From assembly GCF_026898155.1 (NCBI RefSeq), contig NZ_CP114029.1, positions 2,081,001 to 2,145,000 of the forward strand: a stretch of 64,000 bases of DNA, read 5' to 3'. Source of the stretch: Jiella pelagia (lineage in GTDB: Bacteria > Pseudomonadota > Alphaproteobacteria > Rhizobiales > Rhizobiaceae). Below, in pieces: positions 57,051 to 64,000 of this stretch. Position numbers and translations under genes: made by a program. The notes beneath the pieces were generated by a model. It was not told where the DNA came from, made no database searches, and saw only the letters and a list, made by a program, of their open reading frames with translations. How positions within the stretch are numbered: position 1 is the first letter of the stretch; every line of letters begins with the position of its first letter.

Positions 57051-57436
57051 CTGTCTTCTCCTTTCCCACCTTCCACCGGCCGTCCGGCCTCTCGCCAGCC
57101 CTTGAGGCCACCTTCGATCGGACGGGCGACGTACCCCATCTCCGTAAGGGTCGCGGCGGCCAGGCTCGCTCGTGCGCCGGATGCGCAGAGGACGCAGACG
57201 GGCCGGCCATCGGCATGAGCCGCATGCAGGGCCTTCTCGCCGCCCTCGTTGGTCAGGTCGGCCTTGGCTTCCAGAAAACCGCGCGGCACGTGAAGCGCGC
57301 CGGGCACGCGACCGTCGTCGGCGAGTTCATGCGCCTCGCGAACGTCGAGGACCAGGCCGTCGGCATCGCTCGGCGAAGTCGAACCGCCGGTCTTTTCGCG
57401 TGCCTCGGCCACGAAATCCTTCATCGTCTTGGGCAT
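57047..57436 (-). CDS. Rhodanese-like sulfurtransferase
   Basis: A 129-residue single-domain rhodanese. The substrate loop is 'VCVLCASGARASLAAATLTE' with the active cysteine at position 84 (C-x2-G-x-R). The N-terminal helix precedes GLVLDVREAHELADDGRVPG. It should move sulfane sulfur to thiols or cyanide in the cytosol. AAGGAG lies upstream of the ATG. It is coupled to the downstream membrane peptide; such pairs often sit in sulfide or metal resistance loci. Confidence 0.88.
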   Translation of the reverse strand: MPKTMKDFVAEAREKTGGSTSPSDADGLVLDVREAHELADDGRVPGALHVPRGFLEAKADLTNEGGEKALHAAHADGRPVCVLCASGARASLAAATLTEMGYVARPIEGGLKGWREAGRPVEGGKGEDR

Positions 57437-57790
57437 CTGGGTCTCCTTTTAGAAACGGCTGGCCGCAATCTTGAGACAGATGTGGTCATCGGCCTCGGCG
57501 TCGGGAAGACGCCCCGCCCGAATTGATCTGGAGCGCGTGACCCGAGAAGACCGCCGGTTCGAAGGGACCATGGACCGGGCGCTGGGCGGTCACGATCAGA
57601 TGACCGTCTCGTTCCAACGCGTCCGCTCACCGCTTTCGCCGGACGTTGCGGGCCGAAATGCCGGGACAGCCGCTCCTCGATCTCGTGCTGCACGCCGATC
57701 AGCCCGCGGACTGCCCGCCTCGGCGATCGCAGCCTCCACCACGTCGTCCGGCCTGTCCGATTCGCTACGAAGGCCGGATGCCCCTCGCCT
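57437..57790. other. Intergenic between the rhodanese gene and purH
   Basis: About 350 bases. Open frames on both strands have no recognisable similarity. It may include debris from the same decayed metal-resistance region, since a short minus-strand stretch [16 protein letters not shown] looks protein-like. No confident call. Confidence 0.35.
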
Positions 57791-59407
57791 TCAGTGCCGG
57801 AAATGCCGCATGCCAGTCAGCACCATGGCGAGGCCGTGCTCGTCGGCCGCCGCGATCACCTCGTCGTCGCGCATTGAGCCGCCGGGCTGAATGACCGCGG
57901 TGGCCCCCGCTTCGACCGCCGAGAGCAGCCCGTCGGCAAAGGGGAAGAAGGCATCGGAAGCGACCACCGAGCCGATGGTGGCGGGTTTGTCCGCTCCGGC
58001 CGCCTTGGCGGCATCCTCGGCCTTGCGCGCCGCGATGCGGGCCGAATCCACCCGGCTCATCTGGCCTGCACCGATGCCGACGGTCGCGCCGCCCTTGGCA
58101 TAGACGATGGTGTTGGACTTCACGTGCTTGGCCACGCGGAAGGCAAAGCGCAGGTCCGACAGTTCCGCCGCGCTCGGCGCGCGCTTGGTCACCACCTTCA
58201 GATCGAGATCGTCGACGACGCCGGAATCGCGCGACTGGACGAGAAGCCCGCCCGCAACCGACTTGAAGAAACGACCGGCAGCGCGCGGGTCCGGCAGGCC
58301 GCCGGTGACCAGCAGACGCAGGTTCTTCTTCGCCGCGACAAGGGCGATGGCGTCCTCGTCCGCTTCCGGCGCAATGATCACTTCCGTGAACACCTTGACG
58401 ATCTCCTCGGCCGTCCGGGCGTCGAGCCGCCGGTTGAGCGCGACGATGCCGCCGAAGGCCGAGACAGGATCGCAGGCGAGCGCCGCCTGGTAGGCGGCGA
58501 CGAGGTCGGCTCCCTCCGCGACGCCGCAGGGATTGGCGTGCTTGATGATGGCGACGGCCGCCGTGCGGGCCGGATCGAACTCGCCGACGAGTTCGAAGGC
58601 GGCGTCCGTGTCGTTGATGTTGTTGTAGGAGAGCGCCTTGCCCTGCAGCTGCCTGGCGGTGGCGACGCCCGGCCGGTTCTCGCCGGTGCGGTAGAAGCCG
58701 GCGGATTGGTGCGGGTTCTCGCCGTAGCGCAGCGCCTCGGCGAGTTCGCCGGCAATCGCGATGCGTTTCGGCGTCGTCTCGCCAAGATCTTCGGCGAACC
58801 AACCGGAAACCGCCGCGTCATAGGCGGCCGTGCGGGCGAAGGCGCGGCCAGCGAGCTGGCGGCGCAACGAAAGGTCACTCTCGCCGTCATTCGCCCGGAG
58901 GGTGGCGAGGATCTCGCCGTAATCGGCCGGATCGACGACGACCGCAACATAGCCGTGGTTCTTCGCCCCGGCTCGGATCATCGCCGGGCCGCCGATGTCG
59001 ATGTTCTCGACGATGGTTTCACGGGAGGCACCGGAGGCCCGGGTCTCCTCGAAGGGGTAGAGATTGACGACGAGGAGGTCGATCTCGGCAATGCCATGCT
59101 TCTCCATCGCCTGCCGGTGCGCCGCATCGCCGCGAATGCCGAGGAGGCCGCCATGGACGCCGGGATGCAGTGTCTTCACCCGCCCGTCCATGATCTCCGG
59201 AAAGCCGGTGAGGTCGGAAACGTCACGGACCGCGAGCCCGGCCTCCGCCAGGGCCTTCGACGTCCCGCCGGTCGAGACCAGCTCGACGCCGAGCGCCGCG
59301 AGACCCGTCGCAAACTCCACCAGCCCGGTCTTGTCGGAGACGGACAGCAGCGCGCGGCGGATCCGGACGCGGTCGGGCAGTGGGGTGGCGTTGGCTTGGA
59401 CGGACAT
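57791..59407 (-). CDS. purH: PurH, bifunctional AICAR transformylase / IMP cyclohydrolase
   Basis: PurH carries out the last two steps of IMP synthesis. It has 538 residues. The IMP cyclohydrolase (MGS-like) domain (about 10-160) has [20 protein letters not shown] and STGGTSKAL. The AICAR transformylase domain (about 165-538) has [13 protein letters not shown], '[20 protein letters not shown]' and the catalytic Lys-His of [13 protein letters not shown]. The start at 59407 has GAGGAAG upstream; a 57-codon upstream extension is rejected. It lies downstream of the heparinase-like gene, as in other Rhizobiales. No interruptions. Confidence 0.96.
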   Translation of the reverse strand: MSVQANATPLPDRVRIRRALLSVSDKTGLVEFATGLAALGVELVSTGGTSKALAEAGLAVRDVSDLTGFPEIMDGRVKTLHPGVHGGLLGIRGDAAHRQAMEKHGIAEIDLLVVNLYPFEETRASGASRETIVENIDIGGPAMIRAGAKNHGYVAVVVDPADYGEILATLRANDGESDLSLRRQLAGRAFARTAAYDAAVSGWFAEDLGETTPKRIAIAGELAEALRYGENPHQSAGFYRTGENRPGVATARQLQGKALSYNNINDTDAAFELVGEFDPARTAAVAIIKHANPCGVAEGADLVAAYQAALACDPVSAFGGIVALNRRLDARTAEEIVKVFTEVIIAPEADEDAIALVAAKKNLRLLVTGGLPDPRAAGRFFKSVAGGLLVQSRDSGVVDDLDLKVVTKRAPSAAELSDLRFAFRVAKHVKSNTIVYAKGGATVGIGAGQMSRVDSARIAARKAEDAAKAAGADKPATIGSVVASDAFFPFADGLLSAVEAGATAVIQPGGSMRDDEVIAAADEHGLAMVLTGMRHFRH

Positions 59408-59787
59408 TGCGGGCTTCCTCGTTCGCGGCGCGACCCCCGCGGCTTCGCCGGCATTCGGCAGTGCCTTGGTGGACCCGCGCAGGGTATCGGCCCCTGATAG
59501 TCGGCCCGCCATGCCGCGGCAATGCCGCAACGCAGCCGCCGCTCCGCGATCCTCTCGTCGCGCCCGTCTCCGCCCCACGTCGCGCTCACAGACCGCGCTG
59601 CATGACGACTTCCAGAATGCGCGAAAGTGGCAGCATGAATTTTTCTGGCGGCCTTGGCGCCAGCGGCGCCATCATCGCATCGACGGCAAGGTCAGCCCCG
59701 CCGACACGGCGGCAATGTCGGTTTCCGAAACGGCCCGCGGCAGCCGATGCCACGAACGGCTCGAGGAACGCTGGCCAGGCAAAGCTC
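59408..59787. other. Intergenic upstream of purH
   Basis: About 380 bases between the lipoprotein gene and purH. No gene recognised. The purH promoter is expected here. I did not see a purine riboswitch or a clear PurR-type site. Confidence 0.4.
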
Positions 59788-59976
59788 CTATCGCGGTGCG
59801 GCTTCCCCGACCGGCCGCTCTTCGGGTGATCGCTCGCCCCGCAGCGGCGCGGTCTTGTCGCCGAGAGAATCGAAGGTTCGCGGCACCGTCGTCACAGCCC
59901 GGTTTATCCCGCCGCAGGCGGCAACAGATGCCAGCACGGCGAATATGGCAAAGAGGAAGATCGGTCGCATCGTCAT
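59788..59976 (-). CDS. Small putative lipoprotein, 62 residues
   Basis: MTMRPIFLFAIFAVLASVAA followed by C-G forms a signal peptide with a lipobox-like end (SVAAC). The mature part is about 40 residues, polar and disordered (VTTVPRTFDSLGDKTAPLRG). ATG 59970 is an alternative start. It lies between the heparinase-like gene and purH on the same strand. Small lipoproteins of this kind are common there in relatives, with unknown role. Confidence 0.6.
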   Translation of the reverse strand: MTMRPIFLFAIFAVLASVAACGGINRAVTTVPRTFDSLGDKTAPLRGERSPEERPVGEAAPR

Positions 59977-60046
59977 GCGAACGACCTGGGCTTGCCGCCG
60001 GCGAGGTCCAGCCCAGGCAGGGTGCCGCAATCAAATCGGTCATCCG

Positions 60047-61735
60047 TCAGGACACCCGTTCGAAGCTCCAGCGAATTTCAGGCGTCAGGCCCGGATCGAC
60101 GCTGACGACGATCTGCAGCGTCCGGCGCGGGCCGGAACTGTCTGCAAAGAGGATCGAGTCCTCGATGGTGAAGGGCTGATCGACGGCAAAGCACCAGGTC
60201 TGGCCCCGCATCGACAGCCGGGCGACGTCGCCGATCGTCTCGACGCTGACCTGCGGATGTAGATGAAAGCGCAGCGCCGCCTCCCGCGCTTCCTCCCGTC
60301 CCCGCGGCCTGCGGGTCGGGGTGAGCCGGTCGAGTCCCGATAGCGTCCAACCGTCGTTTTCGAGTTCGAGGCGGCGGGTGTGCAGATAGCCGAGGTCGCG
60401 GTCGTAGCCGTCATGCGTCGCCTCGAACCCGGTTGTGCGATCGCCTTCCCCGACGATCTCGTCCAGTTGCACGTTGGTCGGGCCCGGCACCAGTGGCGAG
60501 CCGAGGAAACGGTCGAGATGCGGCTGGCCGGCAAAGCGGGAGGAGGAGCGGTCGCCGATCGTCACCGTCGAATGCGCCGCCGTCGAGCGCGAAAGTCGCT
60601 TCAGTGCTACCTGCCCGGGCTGCGGCGAGCCGCAGTTGACGACGATCCGCGCCGTCACCGACGACAATTCGAAGGCCAAGGTTCCGGCATGGGCGTTGCG
60701 CGACAGCCCCACGGGCGGCGGGCAACCGGTATCCGCGATGACCACCGTGCCGCTCGTGGAAAGCCGGTGATAGCCGGAATGGCGGGCATTCGACAGCGGC
60801 TCACCGAGCGTCTCGTCGAAGCGCATCAGCGCCGCCATCAGCTGCATGTCCGAACAACCGGTGCCGTTGAACAGCGCCAGCGTGCCGTCAGCGTGGCGAA
60901 AGAAGCGCAGCGCCGGCAGCATCCGATCGATGGCCGAATAGATCCCCTTCGGCACCGGCTGGCCTTGGCCGAGCAGCGTCTCGCGGATCGGCAGGAGATC
61001 GCCGAGGATCGTCGCCAGGGCTGCAGGATTGCGGCTCACATGGCCGCCGTCGGGCAGGATCTGCCGATCGAGTTCGTCGGCCAGCTGCTGGGCAGCGACC
61101 CGGATCCGGTTCGTCGGGGCCGGCAGGCAGAGCGCCACCAGAGCAAGCGCCATCCTCACCGTCAGCCGCGGCATGCCGACCGGGGCCTCCTGGGCGATCG
61201 AGCGGAGATAGCGCGTCTGGATGGTCAGGCTCTTGAGAAAGCGCCGGTAGAAGTCGTAATCGGCCGAGCCGAGCAGAAGGTCGGCATGGCTGAGCCAGGA
61301 AATGAGGCGCCGGGCCGCCACTTCCGGCTCGAAGGCCGCGCCGCCGAGCCGGTGGGCGGAAAAGCGCAGCCAGTCCGAGACGAGGGCGCGGGCATTTTGC
61401 GCCGCCAGCGCATCGGCGGCGGCGGCATGATGGGACAGCCAGGAAAAGCCGTGCAGCTCGGCGGCGAACTCCAGTGACGGCGGAAGCACCTGAAAGATCG
61501 AGCCGCGTCCCACTTCCACCAGCCGTCCCGCCAGCAGGAAGCGACCGCCATAGATCGCTTCGGCGACGAAGGAATCGCCCTGAAACAACGTCGGCGGCAC
61601 CACGGCGAGGCGATCAGGGGCGGTACCGGCAAAGCGCAGACGATGGATCGGCCCGTTGCGCAGCCGCCGACGAAGGCGGCGCCAGGCCTCCTGAATCGTC
61701 AGGACCGCGATCTGCGGCTTGTCCGCCAAGGACAT
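60047..61735 (-). CDS. Heparinase II/III family protein
   Basis: A 562-residue protein. The N-terminal alpha/alpha-toroid half (about 60-300) contains WLSHADLLLGSADYDFYRRF and DGGHVSRNPAALATILGDLL. The C-terminal beta-sandwich half (about 320-560) contains HDGYDRDLGYLHTRRLELEN. These are features of bacterial heparinase II/III-like lyases. There is no signal peptide, so heparin is not a likely substrate; a polysaccharide or envelope role is inferred. The order rsmB, this gene, purH is conserved in Rhizobiales. ATG 61735 has GGGAGTG upstream; a GTG two codons earlier is possible. Confidence 0.88.
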   Translation of the reverse strand: MSLADKPQIAVLTIQEAWRRLRRRLRNGPIHRLRFAGTAPDRLAVVPPTLFQGDSFVAEAIYGGRFLLAGRLVEVGRGSIFQVLPPSLEFAAELHGFSWLSHHAAAADALAAQNARALVSDWLRFSAHRLGGAAFEPEVAARRLISWLSHADLLLGSADYDFYRRFLKSLTIQTRYLRSIAQEAPVGMPRLTVRMALALVALCLPAPTNRIRVAAQQLADELDRQILPDGGHVSRNPAALATILGDLLPIRETLLGQGQPVPKGIYSAIDRMLPALRFFRHADGTLALFNGTGCSDMQLMAALMRFDETLGEPLSNARHSGYHRLSTSGTVVIADTGCPPPVGLSRNAHAGTLAFELSSVTARIVVNCGSPQPGQVALKRLSRSTAAHSTVTIGDRSSSRFAGQPHLDRFLGSPLVPGPTNVQLDEIVGEGDRTTGFEATHDGYDRDLGYLHTRRLELENDGWTLSGLDRLTPTRRPRGREEAREAALRFHLHPQVSVETIGDVARLSMRGQTWCFAVDQPFTIEDSILFADSSGPRRTLQIVVSVDPGLTPEIRWSFERVS

Positions 61736-62034
61736 CGACACTCCCGATCACCCCATGTCAGCCCGGCCGGGATGTTGCGACGATGCGCTCCAAGCGGCCG
61801 AGAGCGACATGCGTCCGACGAGACACACGAACGTCGCTCTGTTCATTCATCCACGCATTGTTCCCTGCCGAAAATCGAAACCGAACTTCGGCCGGACGCG
61901 ATGTCGCGCGGGCCGACGAAGGTTCCGCCGCGGCTCGTCTGGCGCCAAGTTTCTGCCAATAGGGTAAACAAACCCTTACCGCCAGTGCCTGACGCAAAGG
62001 AATGTGAGGAGGGATGAAGGAGGCTTGCGGGAAA

Positions 62035-63472
62035 TCACGCGCCCTGGCGACGGAACCTGGCGGCGAAGAAACCGTCGAGACCACCACCGGCCTCGCCTCC
62101 GCCCATCATCTCGGGCGTCGTGCGCAGGATCCCGGCGGGTGAGACGGCAAATTCGAAGCTTTCGAGGCTCGGTGGGATCGACCGGGTCGAGCCTATAGTC
62201 GGGCCGGGCTTGAAGGAAGGCGCGTGCGACGTCTTCCCCCTCACGCTCGTCGATCGAGCAGTTGGCGAAGACGAGCATGCCGCCGGCTTCGACGAAGTCC
62301 GCCGCCTTGGTCAGAAGGCGCAGCTGAAGGTCAGCGAGCTTTTGGACCTCGGCATCGTCCTTGGTGTAGGCGACGTCCGGGTGACGGCGGATGGTGCCGG
62401 TGGACGAGCAGGGGGCGTCGAGAAGCACGGCGTTGAAGGGGCGTTCGGGAGCAAAGGCCATGACGTCGCCGGTCAGCGTCTCGGCCGCAAGCTGCAGCCG
62501 TTCGAGATTTTCCTTCAAGCGCCTGATGCGGGATGCCGACTGGTCGAGCGCCGTCACCAGGGCGCCGGCGGCGGCCAGCTGCGCCGTCTTGCCGCCGGGC
62601 GCTGCACAAAGATCGGCGACTCGCTTGCCCGCGACGTCGCCGAACAGCCGGACTGGCAGCGCCGCTGCGGCATCCTGCACCCACCATTCGCCGGCCTCGA
62701 AGCCATCGAGCCCCGAAACCGGACCCTCGATGGCGACAAGCCGCACCGAGTGGGTGCCGATGGCCCGGCCGCCGAGGCGCGTCGCCCAGCCTTCCGGATC
62801 GGACTTCACCGTCAGATCGATCGGCGCTCGGGCGAGATGAGCTCCGGCCATGCCGGCGGCGCGCTCCGACCCGTATTGATCGACCAACCGGTTCCACAGC
62901 CAGTCCGGGCAGTTCTGGCGCGGATCGGCCTGAAGGTCGGGCAGGCGCTTTGCCTCCCGCGCGATTCGCCGCAGGACCGCATTGACGAGGCCGGAAAAGC
63001 GGGCGGCGCGCGGATCCGCATTGGCACTGGCGACGGCAAGGTCGACCGCCGCCGAATCCGGCACGTCGAGGCAGAGAATCTGTGCAGCGCCGACATGCAG
63101 GACATGCCGCAGCGAGGCGGCGCCCGAAGGCAGCGGCCGTTCGAGCCTCTTTGCGATCTCCGCCTCGATCGTGCCGCGAAACCTCAGGGCAGAGGTGAGG
63201 ATCGCCTTGACCAGCGCCTGGTCCCGCGCCTCCAGCTGGCGCAGATGCGGATGGCCGGTCGCAGCGTCCGTCAGCCCATCGAGCGAGGTCTGCTTGTCGA
63301 TGACGGCGGCAATAAGCCGCGCCGCCACCTGCCGCGCCTGAAGGCCCGGCCGCTCGTCGATGTCGCGATGGCTCTGGCGGCGCTCAGGCTTGCCGCTGCC
63401 GCGACCCGGCGCCCGGCCCTGCTCCTTTGCCCCGTCAGTCGGCCGCGGCCCCTTGCGCCCGCTCAACCCCAC
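62035..63472 (-). CDS. rsmB: RsmB-type 16S rRNA m5C methyltransferase (one GAGNCTC interruption)
   Basis: RsmB methylates a cytosine in 16S rRNA using SAM. Corrected length is about 478 residues. The N-terminal NusB-like RNA-binding domain (about 40-180) starts [20 protein letters not shown]. The catalytic domain has [19 protein letters not shown] (SAM), [15 protein letters not shown] (general acid cysteine) and [14 protein letters not shown] (nucleophile). The break at 62164-62170 is near the C-terminus; without the extra base it reads '[20 protein letters not shown]' and ends [10 protein letters not shown] at 62035. The GTG start at 63472 has AAGGG upstream and overlaps htpX by 10 bases; a later start is possible. 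One intact GAGCTC lies at 62839. Confidence 0.9.
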
Positions 63473-64000
63473 GGTCCCTTGCGCGTTGTCCCGCTGCGCG
63501 ACGGGCCACGGCCGGAGCCGTCGCGGCCCCACGGCCCGCGCGCCTCGCTATCGTCCTCGTCCTTGCCCGGATCATGGGGGCGCCCGTCCCAGGGGCCCGC
63601 CTTGCCGACGTTGCGGGGAGCCTGACGCCGCACCGCCCGCGACGCGCCTGTCTCGGCAACGACCGTCCGGGCACCTGGCCTCCCCGCGGCGAGCCGTTCC
63701 CGGCGCTGATGTCCGAGCGCCGCGCCACCCATCTCGGCCGCCAGCTCGTTGAGGGCGGCGATGCGGTTTTCCGTCGCCGGATGGGTGGAGAACAGGCTGT
63801 CCATGCGTTGACCGTTCAAGGGGTTGATGATGAACATATGCGCCGTTGCCGGGTTGCGCTCGGCCCCCCAGTTCGGCCGCTGGCGCACGGAGCCGGCAAT
63901 CTTGCCGAGCGCCGAGGCGAGCCACCGCGGCTCGCCGCAAATTTCGGCCCCGCGCCGGTCGGCCTCGTATTCGCGGGTGCGGCTGACGGCCATCTGCACC
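63463..64000 (-). CDS. htpX: HtpX-like membrane zinc protease, C-terminal part only
   Basis: The gene enters from beyond the right edge of the window; only about the last 178 residues are seen. '[20 protein letters not shown]' contains the conserved Glu that binds zinc in M48 proteases, and '[20 protein letters not shown]' is typical of HtpX. The HExxH motif and membrane helices are outside the window. The last 90 residues are a long Arg/Gly/Pro-rich extension, seen in rhizobial HtpX. HtpX degrades misfolded membrane proteins. It overlaps rsmB. Confidence 0.85.
   Translation of the reverse strand, partial: VQMAVSRTREYEADRRGAEICGEPRWLASALGKIAGSVRQRPNWGAERNPATAHMFIINPLNGQRMDSLFSTHPATENRIAALNELAAEMGGAALGHQRRERLAAGRPGARTVVAETGASRAVRRQAPRNVGKAGPWDGRPHDPGKDEDDSEARGPWGRDGSGRGPSRSGTTRKGPWG

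Noticed and set aside
1..64000. CRISPR arrays, rRNA or tRNA genes, IS elements, prophage
   Set aside because: I looked for regularly spaced repeats, tRNA-like cloverleaf ends, transposase motifs and phage structural genes and saw none.

Overview
The window is GC-rich chromosomal DNA of an alphaproteobacterium, most likely Hyphomicrobiales (Rhizobiales). The evidence is the CtrA/ChpT cell-cycle proteins, an EipA (DUF1134) protein, a DUF4167 protein, a membrane-bound ferritin MbfA with an Irr-type palindrome, the rimP-nusA-ylxR-infB operon, and the gene order htpX-rsmB-heparinase-purH. I cannot name a genus with confidence. No rRNA, tRNA, CRISPR, IS element or prophage was recognised.

Layout. 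1-2.6 kb: small VOC/DUF1428 genes and a sulfotransferase. 2.8-10.3 kb (minus): DUF4167 protein, prmC, prfA, ptsP, lysC. 10.6-12.9 kb: ubiG, an orphan 115-aa gene and a gene-poor stretch. 12.9-19.5 kb (minus): rimP-nusA-ylxR-infB. 20-24.5 kb: a PAS-like protein, an esterase, a ring-cleaving dioxygenase, a photolyase. 24.7-31.5 kb: two GGDEF-EAL proteins flanking an SMP-30 protein and an RpfF-like crotonase. 31.9-33.9 kb: a usp-adh pair behind an FNR/FixK-type box. 34-47.8 kb: nitrate assimilation (nasT, nasS, a NasT-type antitermination leader, nrtA, nrtB, a fused nrtCD ATPase, nirB, nirD, nasA) with two tandem brnTA modules inside it. 48-49.4 kb: fliJ and ctrA. 49.5-54.8 kb: mbfA, hisA, an inverted-repeat element, a TrmH-family methyltransferase, a coiled-coil membrane protein, eipA. 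55-57.4 kb: chpT, a pseudo-receiver, a broken cation-efflux gene, a rhodanese and a 40-aa membrane peptide. 57.8-64 kb (minus): purH, a lipoprotein, a heparinase II/III protein, rsmB and the end of htpX.

The most striking signal is not a gene. Eleven otherwise intact genes, several of them essential (prfA, infB, ctrA, rimP, hisA, rsmB, nirB, nasA, nrtA and two others), are broken at 16 places. Every break is the same: the palindrome GAGCTC appears as GAG-N-CTC with one extra central base (C, G or T/A). Removing that base restores the family sequence each time. At least eight uninterrupted GAGCTC sites also occur. The likeliest cause is a systematic base-calling or consensus error at a chemically modified GAGCTC motif, which would itself imply a DNA modification system in this strain. 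A real genome-wide insertion with decoding around it is a far less likely alternative. The affected genes are annotated at full length as functional.

How parts work together: nitrate sensed by NasS should release NasT to act on the leader before nrtA, switching on uptake (NrtABC) and reduction (NasA, then NirBD). CtrA and ChpT belong to the same CckA-ChpT-CtrA phosphorelay. The RpfF-like protein between two c-di-GMP enzymes suggests a fatty-acid-signal/c-di-GMP unit.
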